Source: Rhea pennata
Taxonomy: Eukaryota; Chordata; Aves; Rheiformes; Rheidae
Length of the DNA stretch: 64,000 bases
Reading direction: 5' to 3'
NCBI RefSeq assembly: GCF_028389875.1
Contig: NC_084702.1
Coordinates: 67,367,582 to 67,431,581 of the forward strand
Positions 18,825 to 33,800 of this stretch are shown here, piece by piece (positions within the stretch are counted from its first letter, which is position 1; each line of letters starts with the position of its first letter). The notes beneath the pieces are model-generated. The model did no database searches, was not told the origin of the DNA, and was given only the letters and a program-made list of their open reading frames with translations. The position numbers and the translations under genes are program-made.

Positions 18825-21800
18825 GTAAGTGTCTCTGGTCTTTTGCAGGTTTCCATTTCTCCAATATAGAGCATAAATCTATAATGCAGACACTTCCACT
18901 GGTAGCTTATTTGTATATCCAACTAAAATGGAGAAGCTTTCCTATCTTTCAAAAAGAGTCAAATGGAACTTTTCTTATTTTATATGTACAGGGTACAACA
19001 AAGAGGGCTGAATGCCATTTAAGCTATCTTCTAGCAAGAAGCTAGAGTTAAGCAGCAGTTCTTTTATTGCCTGTTGAGGGTGAAGTATAATCTAATCTCA
19101 GTCTGCCTGATGTCTTTCTGAAGATGCTCAATTTTCTGCTGACAGTAGTTATATTAGTACAAGTCTCCTAGCCTAGCAAAGAATCTCTGGTTCTTTGATA
19201 GTATAACTCCCCCAACCTCACCCCAAATACAGTATCTTTAGGAGGAGAATTGGGGGCTTACCCCTCACATGCGCACACACGCTCTATAAATTAGTTTGTT
19301 TATATCATATGAAAACACAGGAATAGCGACACTGCCTGAAACTGGAAATCTGCCTAGTCTGCATCTTACTTATAAGAATGGCAAGTACTAAATGCTGTAA
19401 GAATGTGCAAGAATCTCATAATAGCTAAATGCATCATAAGAATAAACTTGGATCTCTCGACTTAAACTGCGGTATGCATAATATCTTATGATCATGTGTG
19501 AATGTTGTCTGAACAACCAAGCACTGCCTCATGCCTATGTCTAGGCCTGAGGGTGGCTTTTGACGTTGTCCGAAGTACCCAAACAGAGATGGTAGAATAG
19601 CTTTCGGAACTATAATACTTAATGCTTCCCTTTCATCTTGGTGTTTTGAAAATTCTTATTGCTTGAACATCTAGATCCAGGTATAGCACAAATCTGATAA
19701 ATTCAGTTAGAGATAATCCACTGGAAGAGATAATTATTACAGAGTCCATAGCAGGCACCATGAGCCAACTGCTTGACTACATACCATACCAAAGTCCATG
19801 CTGCTGCATTGCAGCACTGGCAATTACAGTTGGTAAAAGTATGCCTTCATACGATGCTATTATCGCCAGCTAAGAGTCACAAAACTCCCTAATCAGAATT
19901 GGTAGAGAAAGTATTTTGATTTCCACACTTGGCTCTGAAGTTATTCCTCGCAGCTACTCCCTTCAGTGACATTCTTCGGTACCTAAGCTACTTTCACCTC
20001 TTGTCTTATTTATATTGTTAGTCTTAATACCTCTTTTTCAGTAATTCAAGCCATTCTCACTGGGCTTAATGTGCAGGTGACAAGCTTGTCAATTTTGCTC
20101 AAATCTAGCTCTTCCTTCCCCCCCCCCCCACCCCACACTCACCAAGTGCTTTTATTAAGTAAAACAGTCTTCCCGTGAGAAGACTGTTCCTTGGAATTTT
20201 TGAAAATCTGAACCATCAAAGCTAGGTTTGCAGCCAATCATGTGAATCTTATGCTACAGTCTGGAGGGGGACCAAAGGGATGTGTACCTCATGCAAAAGG
20301 CATGTTCAAGTAGAGGTTGCTCAGCTGGATTTATGTGTAAAAACCTATGTCATCTGAAAGTCAGCTTAGATAACCGTCATCTCTGGCTTACAGAAAGACA
20401 GTTCCTGGCAAAACCTTCATTTACACTGGAAAAACCTAATTCAGCCTTTCCTGTCTTGTTGAAGACTCAAAATAATGGTTTATAGGAGCTTTTGGGGAGC
20501 TGTGTTAGCTTGTGGCTGATTGCTCCTTTAGGCTCTCTTCATACATACTGCTCTTCTTGTACCCTTTATCTTTTTGCATGAGGATTTTGATTGCATTTTT
20601 AAGACAATAGTTTAAAGGTTCAGAAGGACATTTCTAAGGCACCTAAAACATTGAAATTGACAGGAATGAGCTATGAAATGCCTTTGGAAATCCCACTAGG
20701 TGCCTAACTCTATCTTACACTCCTACTATATTAAAGGACAACTAGTCCGTCTTCTCCCTAAAATGTTAGAAAGGATGTTGCTACCCTTCAAAGTTTACAG
20801 TCCTACATCAGTAAGTAGATATAGTAGATATATATTCAGTGATCTTTGCAGATACAGGAAGTAATAAGCTGTTTTCCACCCGTTTGCAAGATCAATGGAG
20901 GGAAGAAATAAACATCTACTGGTTACCTTCAGGCTGAGCTGCAAAAATATGTAGTAGTACATTGTACAGCAGCTTTTCAAAGTACAGTCTGTCTATTATG
21001 ATGCTATAGTAAACTGTAGTATTGTTGAAGTATTTGTGAGATGAACTAATTATAGATAAAAGTACCTGAAGAGGCCAGGGAGCAGTTGGGCCATATCAAA
21101 CTTCAAAAATGTTTGAACTTCTTAGAATTTCCTAAATTGTAAAATCATGAAAAAATCTATGGTGGAAGGGCCCTCTAGAGAACTTCTGGTATGATCTTCT
21201 GCTGAAAGTGGAGCCTTAGATTAGGTTATCCCGAGTCCTATCAAGCTGTCTTGAATATTTCAAGTGAGGAAGATTCTACTACTTCTCTGGATAACCTACT
21301 GCAGTGTTTAATTGTTCTCATGGTGATGACTTTTTTTTTTCTTTATAGCCAGATGGCATATCGTCTGAATCAACTTGTGCATGTTGCCTCTATCTTCAGT
21401 GTAAACATATTCTAGGTCAAAAAGTTTCTAAGACATGTGGTTTTCTCTTTCCCTACCTCATTCCCCTCCCCACTAATCTTTATTATAACACAAGGTAAGT
21501 GCAACTCCACTGCAACTTCAGGTCAATGTATAACTTGAAAAATCTGTATCAGTTTCCTAGTAGATCTCATTTGTTATTTTGATGTATGTATGCTTAGTCA
21601 GTCTCTGAAATACATGCACCTCAAAAAGTGTTTGGGGGATCTGTAAGCCTCAACAGTACTGGAGAAAGAAAGCTAGCCACTAAGTGTGTGTATGAAATCA
21701 GAAGAAGAGTTTCAGATTAAGTGTATTCTGATAAATTTAATAACAGTCATATTTGGTCAAAGCAAAGAGCCAGCAGATTCATTAGCCTGTTTCTAACAGT

Positions 21801-24800
21801 GACCGTTACAGGATGTTCAATGAGAAGAATAAGAACAAGGCAAGTTTTCAATGTGCTAACAACAGTCAACGGGTTATGGATTTAAGTGCTCAGAGTCCAG
21901 CATGTGTTCAGTGAAAGGGAGTTCTGGGTAAAATGGATTTCTCTTAAGGCTGGAACTGGATCCTGGGCCAGCTACCCCAATACCTGGTGTTTTGCGTACA
22001 GCAAAGCTTCACACTTCCCTGCCAGCCTAGAGTTTGGAGGGTCCCTATTGTAGACAGAGAATTCTTCATTCCTAGCTTGTCTCGTTAGAATCCCACGCGT
22101 TGAAGGTAATGTCCCTACCCAGGCTTAGCTTAAGATCAAGAGGCTTCTGGGAAGAGAGTTGTTTAGAAGCAGCAGGCAGTGCAGTGGGAGAGCATGGTAT
22201 GGATACTTCCAGCTGCAGCTGCTGTATGTGTTTACTAGTAGTGTGACAGCAAAATGCCTGAAGCATATGAGCCGGTCAGGGTGAGTTGGGTGTATAGAGG
22301 GTTGCACAGCATGTAACCACTGAGCTGTTTAAGATTCAATGGCTGGAAAGAGACACAGGTCTATTTAATGTCTCAGTAACATCTTAACTAGTTATGTAAC
22401 CTTAATATACAATAAATGGCAATGGAAGGCTGAACTGACTGGTGTATCTTTTTTGTCCAAACTTCAGATTTCTCAGTTTCATGGAATCAGGTTAAATTTA
22501 TTTGGTCACCTGGCATATATTTACAAGAGAAGAGGGTCAAAGAGTGCAAGGCAAAGCCCTGCCTGCAAAAAAAAAGTGCGTACATCAGACTAGGGAGCTG
22601 CAGATTTACCAACATGCTAGGCTCTGCAGAGAAGGTCCCACTGTAGAGACCTCAGCATTGACCTACAGGGTGCAGAAATAATTATCATGCAGTTGATGAA
22701 TATTCAGCATGTAAGGCCAAAACTGAATAAATTACAGAGAGCAAACCAGGCAGGTTAGACCCCTAATGCTCCCTCACTCCTCTGCTTTGCAGCATTGTTA
22801 CCTGTGAAAATAGGTCATCTGTAAACTATTGTCCTTGCTTTTTAAAATGGACTGGTTATTCTCCAGTGCATCTAAAGTAAAGTTTCTGTAAAAGTTAGAC
22901 ATTACAAATAAAGAAATTCATGTTTTATAAAATTATGCCCTTTCACTTACTGAGAGACAAGAGTTTCATGGTATTTCAAGCTGGGCATCAAAATGAAGAG
23001 TCGCTCTAGAAAACTAGGCATTTGACCAAAACCTAACTGGCAATTTATCCAACTCAGCAAATTGAACAAGTAATTAGTTAGCTAAATGCCTGTCTGCTTT
23101 TTCCAACTATATACATTAGCCTATTAACAAATAGTTCCTTCATTTATGAACTTTCTTTCAAATCAGGAAAGCATTTAAACTTATTTTTAAGGGCAACACC
23201 ATTAAAGTTAATGAATTCAAAAATTAAGAAGATCTATTTTAGTGCTTTGATAACTAGGGATGTGTTACCAGATCAGCAACTACGTCTTTAGTTCTAACAG
23301 GGAGGACATAGCTGTTGCCTTACAAAGGAACTACAGACGTTCTGCATGTATTACTGTTTCATTTTACTCAATTCATTGCACCACATGATTCACCAGAAGA
23401 GCATGAGTATGGACAAAGATACAAAAAAGGGAAAGGACTGGCTTATTAAGTCTTTGACTCTTTTTTTTTTTAAATAAAATTTATTTTTAAACCAGTATGC
23501 AAGAGATTATAAATCTAGATACCACATATTGCTACGAAAGTGAAATCAGGAAACAGCTTGAAGATGCTCCTAAAACATTGGTCTATGGTTTGAAAACAAA
23601 CTCAGGCATGATTTCAGCATACTGCCCAGGACTATGTTGGAATGTTTTGTCTGACAGCTCTTCAGAGAAAGCTTTCCACAGGGAGACAAGAGAACTGAAT
23701 GCTCCATCTCCGATAGATTGTAAGTTGAGCAGCTGGAGTGAATGGGGACCCTGTGACCCATGCACATATCAAAGGGTAAGCTATAGCTGTAAGTCTTTGC
23801 TTTAAAGTGACTTTCGCAGGGACTTCTGCCTGCCTTTTGGATTTGGGAAAATATCAGATTGCAACTCTTAATACACGCCAAATGATTCATGATTTGATGA
23901 AACTCATAATCATTGGAGACCTGAACTGTAGTAATAAGGGAAGGCCATATCCAGCTTGCAAAACTGGTCAAGCATTCTCATTCAAAATGCTTTTTTAATA
24001 GAAATAATCTTTTTGGGGGGTCATGGGGATGGTTCTATTAAGAACCTTATTTTTTGATATGTTTTTCCTTTTTAAATAAAAAGTGGTATTTTTGTGAGAA
24101 CCAGATCTTGGCTTTCTCAGGGGAGTTCTTCCTATGAAAGTTCAAGAATATGAAAGACATCTCCTTGTTAATTATATCATCGTTTTGCCTCATGAAGTTG
24201 CAAGAATTCCAAGTCCCAAAAAACTCTGCTAATTACTAGTGCCCCCAAAGTATCTAGTGCCTACTGGTGACAGATAAAAATGCAACAACTTCCAGAGGCA
24301 GACTTACAGATTACCTATATTCATCCAAATCCGTGAAATCTATGTGAAATTAATGGACTAGAATTACCTTCTTCTAAGCATAGACTTGAAATCATATATG
24401 ATGTAATTTTTTCCTTGGATTTCTTGTAAATAGCATAGTGAAAAATAAGCATCTCTATATGCTTGCTAAAACATTGTTAATAGTTAAATGTTACTGTACA
24501 AGTACTTCTCAACCAAAAATCTCACCAAAGATCCTTTGTTCTGCAAAGTTCAAGGTTCAGCTGGAAATCCCTCAGTTCTGGCATTTCTTCTTGCTAAGAA
24601 ATGTTAATACTGTTGCTTATCTTTCAAGTTTCGGTCTAGAAGTATTGAAAAATTTGGACAGTATGGTGGAAAATCATGCTTGGAGACTTTGAGAGATGCA
24701 CAAAGCTGTAAAACCAGCCAAGTCTGTCCTGAAGAACCAGAACCAAATTGTGGGGCTGACTTTCAATGCAATTCTGGTAGGTTTTGCTTTCACACCATAA

Positions 24801-27800
24801 TGAGTTATGCAATAACTCGGCAAATTATTTTTTACTTAGTCCTACGAAGAAGCTCAGTCAGTATCCATTGAAGTCAACAAGCATAAACAAAAAGAGAGAG
24901 AGAGATGCTTCGGTGCTTTGTTTGTTGGGGACAATTTCCTGAAGCCGTGCCTTAGCAGTAAGGTTTAAATAGAATCTCTGATGTGTATGGAGGTGGGTTG
25001 CAAAACCATGAGGCCAAGACCAGAGCATGAACAATGCTTGAGAAGGGGTGCATTCCCCCTCACCTCTCATAATAATTTGTATCTGTGTTTAAATTCCTTT
25101 CCTGCTCTTTCTGTTCCATGGTTAAAAGCTGACTTACTATGAGTTTCCTTCCTTCCAGCATACTCATACCACCTAGAACCCTTATGTTTTATGAAACATA
25201 ACTGGGAAAAACTATAAAAAGTATAAGTTTGTACAACCATACATATAAATTAATTCCATCTTCAAGACTCATCACAAATCAAAATAAGAAAGGAAATGTT
25301 AATGGTAATAAAATAATCAATACAGAAAAGGATAGATGCTAAGTGGATTTTGAGTCCCAAACCATTGTCAGTATTGTTTGTATCTCAAATACTATGGAGT
25401 CCATGTAGAGAAAGAAAAAATACAAAGTATATGTTTAAGTAGTAGTTTAAAGTCATTCTGTGGCACTCTACAGGCAAGGTAGCTGATAGGAGTAAGTGTC
25501 TTTTTGTTATTCTAGGGCTAAATTTACCCCAAATCTTTAAATCATGTAGAAAAAAAACAGTCTTTGCAAAATCTGCAGTGAAACCCTATCTGACCTCAAA
25601 GGAATTAAGCTGCTTTAGAACACAACTTGATATAGTTCATGTCCTCCCAATAGCAACAATTTAAACAAGTCAGAATAATTCTTTGTTGATGCTGACTTAA
25701 TATTTTCCTGTATTCTCATAATACAATTTTTAGTAATTAATAATCAAAGATGAGTACAAAAACAGTCAAATGAAATAACTTCTTACAAATGAGAGCAGTT
25801 CTCCTGTCACTTAGGTTTTCTTAGCTATCCCAGTAAGCTAATAAGCCAGTTTCATAGTCCTTTTTTTTTTTTTTCATCTGAAGGCTGCTGAGAGTAGGAT
25901 TCCAATTTCTTGTGACTATAATGAAAATATATGTCTAAGAGGCAAATCTTAGTAAAGAATAGCTGCAAGGAGTGTGGTATTTAAAGTCTGTCTTAGAAAA
26001 AGAATTTATTCATTCAATGTTTTCTTCTTTGCTTAGGTCGATGTATAAAGCAACGTCTTGTGTGTAACGTAGATAATGACTGTGGAGACTTTTCTGATGA
26101 AGATAACTGTGAATCAGACCCACGATCACCATGCCGTAATCATGATATTGATGTGTCAGAAGTTGGCAGGACTGCAGGGCACGGGTAGGTAATGAAGAAA
26201 CATAATGTTAGTTCTGGGTCTTGTGAGGAGTCTAGGACTCTCCCAAAGCCAACTGAAAACATTGGGGTAGGCTGCCATTCCCAAAAGAGGAATTTGAATG
26301 ATGTTCTTGTTTGTATTCAGAAACACTATGTGACTTTGGAAGAACACCTAACTCTGGTTTTCTTTTATGCACATTGGGATGATAAAATACTTATCCAGAC
26401 TATGGATACTAAATAAATCATTAATCATTATGTTAACAACACATATATTGAAATTATATGTATATGCATACAATGCTAATATATAAATATAATCTTTATA
26501 TTTAAACCATCTTTTCAAGTGATCTTTCATAAAGAATTAGTTGTTGTCAATTATTTCACCAACATGCATATCTAAGAGGCAGAAAACGTATCTTGATTAT
26601 TTTACACAATAGGCTGCATTAGTGTGCAACAGCAGCCTGCCTGCAACTTTTTTTCTGTACTGAATTCTTCACTTGCCCAGACCTGTGTTGTTTACAGGAG
26701 CTTTCATCATTAATCTAAATTGAAAATTCATTTTTTTTTTCGTCTCAGACTCTGATGAAGCTCTTTAAATAACATAAAAGTAGGACACAGTGTATCTACA
26801 AATTGTAATAATGCAGCTATCCAAATTGGAACAGACCAAAGTAAAAGTATACCACAGCACCACCTTGTGTTTAAATGAGAAGGATACATCTCCGTTTCAT
26901 TTTGATACTATTGCACAAGAGCCAAAATGCTGCCTTTGTAGCATATGGAAGTGAGCCAGGTACCTAGGCGTTTTTAGAAGTAGCTACTTTATTATTTCTA
27001 GTATAATCTATTACTTTAGTCTCTCATGAGAAAATGTTGTACAGATGTGCAGTTGTGATGCTAACATCTTTGGTGAATCGATAGCCATTTTCTATACCCC
27101 ATTAGGTATATGAACGTGTATCAGACATAAATACTGTGGCCCGGAAAGCTCTCAGTGTATGAAACAGACATGGAAAGGCAAAAAACAATATGGACTCCCA
27201 CAAGAAAAGCTGATTTAGAAGTATGTCTTGTACATGCGTACACAGGCATACAGAGCTACAAAAACATCGATGTACCCTCTTTTCTGGATGTATTATGATC
27301 CAAATTTTCCTCTCACCTGCCCCAGGAGATTCTATTAGTCCACCAGATCACTCCCTGAGAGAAGAGACCAAAGCGAGGAGTGGCTGTGTGTTCCTTCTGC
27401 AGGTTTGATGAGTCTAGTGTATGTTTGATATTCAAGTTCCTATTAGCAAACAAATTAATATAAGAAAACAACATAAAAATGGCTGTTGAAATGTCCATTA
27501 TGAACCCATAAGAAATGACTCCCAACAAATATATTGTTTAAAAAGAAATGTTTTCCATCTCCTTTCAATTCCAAAGGTTCTCTGTGTTTGATAATTGATA
27601 TATATATATTTGTCTATTTTTCATTCATAGTCCTTTAAGTGCTTTACAAAAATGTATCACTATCTCCATTAAATGGATGAGAAAACAAGAGCACAAGGGG
27701 TGAAGCAGCCTGTAGCGGTGGAACATGGTTCTCCTGATCATCAAAGAGTCAGTTCCCCAGCTATGTTCTCTCTCTCTTACAGAATATGTATTTTTCTGGT

Positions 27801-30800
27801 CATAATACTATTGTAGAGAGGCTATGGGTGCTGACACCTCCTTTTCTGAAGTGCAATCTCTCTTGTGTTTCTGTTGTAGAATCAATGTTTTAGGGATGCA
27901 GCCAATGGCCAGTCCGTTTGACAATGAATTTTTCAACGGCCTGTGTGAGAGAGTGCGTGATGGGAACACGCGGACGTACTACCGCAAGCCGTGGAACGTC
28001 GGTGTTCTCGTTTACGATGTAAGTCCTGTGCCAGCTAGGATGTGTTCAGCTGAAGCTGAACCTTGACGTCCTCTTGGAAGACTCCACATATATTTTGAGT
28101 CAGGTGCTCTTTAGCATTAAGCTTTTGGTAAAGTCCAGAGGGCAAGAGGTTGTGCTATCGTTTGCATTAGCAATTAAGCTGAGTTGCTCCAAATAATTTC
28201 CGTTGCATTTGATGTGGTACTTGTGCATAGTAAGTAAAAGTGTCTTTCTAGAATGTATATAATATGAATAGAAGAGAAAAACAGATGTAGAAAAACTTTA
28301 CATTTTGTAGATGTAAAGAAAGGAACATGATACCTTTTACCAGGTACCTTGAAACTTTTACTACATTTTCAAGGACGCACAGAAGTCTGATAAAAGGGTA
28401 GCAATAACATCCTGATACCCTTGTCCTGCTTGGATTTCTTAATCTTTGCTGATTTTCTCTGTCCTATTTAGAAAAACTGACAGACTCTAAGAGATTCATA
28501 CCATGACTTTCCTAATGTTTGAACACCCAAATGCTGATAATCTTAGAAATCACAATTTCAGCTGTGTTTGAGAAAGCAAAGTATTGTATTTACTAAATAT
28601 ATCGTCTATCACTATAAGCAGGAACTTCATAGAACAATGACAGTTTAAACAAGACCCTCCGCAAAACGAGCAAATCTGACTCAGATCATTGCTTGTATTT
28701 GATTTTGACGCAGAATCTTTTTCAGTTCTGCTAAAATATGCAAAAGAAAACAACACTGGAATAGGCGATATGAATTAGCCATTGTCTGCTCTGAGTAGGC
28801 TAAATCAGAATTCTAAATCATTTCAGATGTTGAGTTCTATTAATAAATCTTGTTTGCATTCTAGGAATGAGCTGGAGACTATTATTCCTTAAATGTAAGG
28901 GAACTGTTGACACACACAAATTAAGTTGATGTTACATGCTGAGACTTAACATTCACTGAAACATTGTCACTGCGGTTTTCTGTTTACTCTTGAACCACTG
29001 AGCTGATCCAGATGAGGTGTTTGGTGGAGAGGGGTGGTATTTCCATTTGTTTTTGTTAGAGCACTAAGAAAAGATTTGTGCTAAAACCCAAAACTGAATA
29101 TTTCTGGCTTTTCTTCATAGCTTGCAAAAGCAGAAATAATTAAAACAGAACTGTGAGGGGAAAGGGGGATGGGCTTAATCTTAGTTATATCTGATGAATA
29201 CTAAGTTTTTGGCATTAAAAGATGCTTCTAGGGAAAAGAATAGCTATTTAAAATTAAAAAAATGAACACAACAACCACATTTCTGCCATAAAGGCCGTTT
29301 CTGATGCAATTGCATGAAAGTTGGTATGATATTTTTCTAAAATATCATTAATTATTTCAAACTTATAAGTCTTCGGGGATTCTTTACTACTTTTGTCAAA
29401 CTAAATTCAAATGCTTTCACAGAGTCCAGCTTTCTGGCTATTTTTTCCACTGAGTTGTGGTTATGGATATTCAACATGAGATGCAGTGAACAAATCCAAT
29501 TTTAGGCTGGTTGCTCAGGTGTTTTGGGAAACAAAACAAAATTTTTATGTTTGACTACCCAAAAACTGTAGAAACTCAAATGATTGGAGATGATACTTTT
29601 GAAATCATAGTCCCTTACACGGACCACGTGGCTTCCTGCTGTCCCCCACTGTAAGACCGGGCATATCAAGCCATATTACAACCAACAGAGCAGTGTGCAA
29701 GTGACCTGGGAATCCTCATGTTGGGACACAAAATACACTGTGTCCACACAAAGGATACACACGCAGGTCATCCAAGGAAAGGCCAGCAAGACAAGCTTTT
29801 CATTAGAGAAGTTTTCTTCTTTCTGTATGGGGACACCTCTGCATGGCACCTTCATTGACTCCCAGTGTCTCTCTCACATCTTGATATCATGCTGCACGTG
29901 ATGCCTGGCCAGAGCAGGGCAGAGGCCCTGCAGATGCCTCAGATGCAAGTGGCGGGGAACAGGGGGAAGGAATGTTAAGAAGGGCACATGTGACTCCATG
30001 CTCTGTGCCCAACGCTTGGCAAATATGATTACATGTCCAGAACATCAAGCCTGAGGTGTTTTTTCCCTTGGAGAAATCAAAATTAAAGACCAAGAGAAAT
30101 ATGCTTTTCTTCCATCCAGGGGGGAAAAAAAAGTATCTTTTATTCTTTTATGAAGGTCCTAACATTTTAAAATATAGACATGCTACCACTAAGGCATTGC
30201 ACTCTTGTTTTCTTCTGAAGTTGAGACATCCTGCTCAGATTACATCTCCTTTTGGACAGCATCATCTGTCCACGCAGTGAGGGATTTTTTCCATAACAGT
30301 TTCTGGCCACAGTGGAGCTTAACAGAAGCAGCCAGCCTTGGGAGCCTGGATCTCAGGAGAGGCTGAATACACAAGCAAACCACATAAAAACCCCCATGAG
30401 GTTTTGGGAGAACCAAGATAAATCAAATTATTAATTTAGCTGAATCATATTCTCTAGCTGAGTCAAATTATTTTGAGTATCAAGCAACTGCTTTTTTAAC
30501 TTTTTCAATGAAAACTGAACATTTCCAAGGAAACAAACCAACAGTTTAGTAAAGATTGAGATTTTTTTGGTGAAAAAAATAATTTTCTACTTCAAAATGC
30601 CATGTAGCCTTTATTAATACTATTTGTGGAATGACTTTGCTATTCAGAAAAAAAAATAGCTCTTTGTGTTATTCTATTTGCTCAAAGACAGTCCAACTAG
30701 CATACAAAGTGACTCAGGTTTCCACTTTTTATGCTGATCTGCTGTGTTCATATTAGCACTGTTCTATGCGTATTTTTGTACTGATAACATAGATAAAGCA

Positions 30801-33800
30801 TACAACTTCAAAGTGCTACACAGATTTTCTATTATTGCTTTTTTTAACTACTTATGCATTTTTTTCATCATCTTTTCTAAGACAAAAGCAGACAAAACCT
30901 TCACAGCTGAGTACTATCATGATCGGGCAGAAATGATCAGAGAAGTTTACATGGAAAAACAAAGAAAATTTAAGGCTGATCTGTCTGTGAAATATAAACC
31001 TACTGAAGCAAGTGACAGAACTGCAGAAGGAAATTTCAAGTATTACTACAACAGGAGTTCAATTTTCAGTTCTGTCCTGCAAACCAACACAGAAAGGGTA
31101 AGTTTAATCATGCTAATATGTTTAATGCAGTTATTTTACAAACACTAAAATTTACATAATGTCAGGAAAAAAGCAATATTAATCTTTCTAAATATTCTAG
31201 TGGCCTACTGCTTTTCTGACATTCATTCACAAAAATGAAATACTGGCAATATTAGAGTTAAGACTTCAGAGGTGGCTAAAAGCGTAATCAAATCAAGCTT
31301 TTGCTCCTACTGTTTCTGTCGACTAGCAATCACCCTCATCTTCAATGAGGCCTTGATATTAGGAAGGGGCAGAGATGTCTGGCCTTATCTTGATTACAGA
31401 GCAACTCTGATCTAGTGCAGTGTGGGAAAATTAGATCAAGTCCTGGGATAAAAAATTGCCAGCGAGTAGGCCTAAACATAGGTAAGCGTAGACAAGCAAA
31501 ATAGATATGATAATAACCCAAAGATCGGACCTCAGCCAGTTAGGTATGACTGTGCTAATAAACTAGCCTGATCCCAGAGGCATGGGTATTAGCACTGGCA
31601 TTTGATTATCCATCTTATTAGCACCCATGCTCGCCTGTGCCAGCTCTACTGCTCTCAACCAACACTATGCAGGCTGCAGGCAACTACAGAAGCATGGGAA
31701 TGTTCCCAGTAGGCAATCTGGACAAAGCAAGCAGATTTTGGGGGTGCATACAAGCCATGCCTCTCCACTTGCCCTTTGAAAGAGAGAAAATGCTCTATCC
31801 CATTTTATTTATTAGTACAGAAGTAGGCTTAGCAGAATATATCTGGCTCTGGTAATTCAATCTTCCCAGTTTCTTGTCAGCCTTTTTTTTTTCAGGACAC
31901 CTTCAGAGACCAGGAGGTTGCATGGATTTAAAGAAAAACTAAGATAAATTTTATAACTGGTTAGTTAAAATAATACTGAATACATACATAATGAATAAAA
32001 TAATCTAATACACTGGCAGTGTATTGATATGGGTTGTTTCTTGGGGCAGAAGGCAAGATGTAAAAGCATCCATCTCTACAGATTCAAAAGATTTGGCCTT
32101 ATATCTCAGGAGGTATTTAGGCCACTAATAGTCTTAGTGATCTGCAGTGCAAGTTTTGGCTTCAGCTCCTTGCTCTGAGATTAGTTCAGAAAATGAGTAA
32201 GAATCCCAGCAGAGGTCTATCACCGTAAACTCACGTTACTACAGGTTAGTGTAATAGGAATCCCTGGCCAGAAAATCCTGCCAGGGCTTAGGTGCGAGTC
32301 AGAGCCTGGAGCAGCCTGGGACCATCAGTACAGTAAGAGATTTTGTACGTGCTGATGACAGAAATACTTGCACTCACAAAAATTTCCTCACTGAAATTTA
32401 GCTGCCTGAAGATTCCTGCCATTCCTAGGCAACATTTGAGTGGGAGGTTTAAGATCTCTTATGTAGTACCACCTGATGTGATGATCAGTTGCTAAATCCC
32501 TCTTATTTACTTCCTATTAGGCACTACTGTGAAGGGACCCGCATAAGTACTGCAGATAAAAATGGAGTTTGGCAGGCTTGTGTTCTTTTATAGCCTTAAG
32601 TGTTACTGTTTCATAAGATGTCCTGTATTATATAGAGCAGATAGGTATGATATAAAATCATCAGCAGTATAATTTATGACTATATAGATTATGAAACCTC
32701 AAGTTAGAATGTATGTATGGGTCAAGTGTCCAAAAGGTTGTTTTTTCTTTCCCTGACTAATTTTCATTTGATGATGCTGTTCTGTCTTTTTGTTTTTAAC
32801 TGGAGCAGTGCCTTTCATTCAGGCAGTCTGAGAATGACAGAAGTGATTCTAAAAAGAGAGAATTTAGTTCTGTTCTAATTACAAAGGCAAAACTCCAACT
32901 GATCTCAGTGTGTAGGCCAGAACAGCTTCTATTATCTGGCAAGCCATACAGAATTATTTTTCTATGTTATAAAATTAAGTCAGGAAGGCACTTCCTATAG
33001 ATAGTGTACTTAGAAGACCCTGTCATCAAATAGATCACAAAGAGTTTAATGAAATTAGCAAATGGAGAGCTTTGCAAAACTGGAAAAACCAAAATTAGCT
33101 AAACTTCTTGCTTCTTGCCAGTTAAAATACTAGATGACATTTTAGAGAACTTACTATTTCATTTAAACAAGTTTGTCCCTGTTCCAAAATGCTAGATTGA
33201 ATACAATATTCAAAAGTGCTAGAGTTTCTTTATAAGTAAAATAGAATAGATTTTCCTGCTGTAATGCATACCCAAATGGCATTCTCATCTCCTGCTTTCT
33301 TCTTACTGGTGTATTCAGAAACAAACCTTTCTGCACGTGAAAGGAAAGATTCAGCTCGGAAGATTCCAAATGCGAAGTCGTGATGTCCGTCTCACAGATA
33401 GTTTCCTTGAAGATCTAAACTTTCTGCCTTCTGAATATGATAAGGGAGAGTATTTCAAACTCCTAGAAGATTATGGAACTCACTATGCAGTCTCTGGAGC
33501 TGTGGGAGGAAAATATGAACTTGTGTACGTGCTAGATGATCATACTATGTCTCAATCAGGTATGCGTTCTACTGGCCTAGCTCTGGTATGTAGATTATCA
33601 CTGTCACACAGAGAAATGGATGAAGACACACTCATGTATTTATGGAGTTTTACTGAGGATAACACAGTTCAGTGTGTGCCATCAATAGCATCAGTACAGA
33701 ATTACACCAGTTCAAGAGATGAGTCGTCTTTTTTTTTTTTTTAACTTCCAGCATTTTTATTGGAAATCTGTATTTTAAGTATGACACTTAAAAAAAAAAT

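Larger units (their letters stand above)
18825..23657 (+). other. C9 intron 1
   Basis: 4.8-kb intron with an old antisense CR1 piece (21136-21400) and a poly-C tract. A weak AATAAA-bearing AT-rich stretch occurs near 22410. No other exon is recognised. Confidence 0.7.

Noticed and set aside
23497..23805. Longer ORF around C9 exon 2 starting at 23497
   Set aside because: The part before 23658 is intron: it lacks a signal peptide, and an acceptor with correct phase lies at 23657. The true start is in the 18739 exon.
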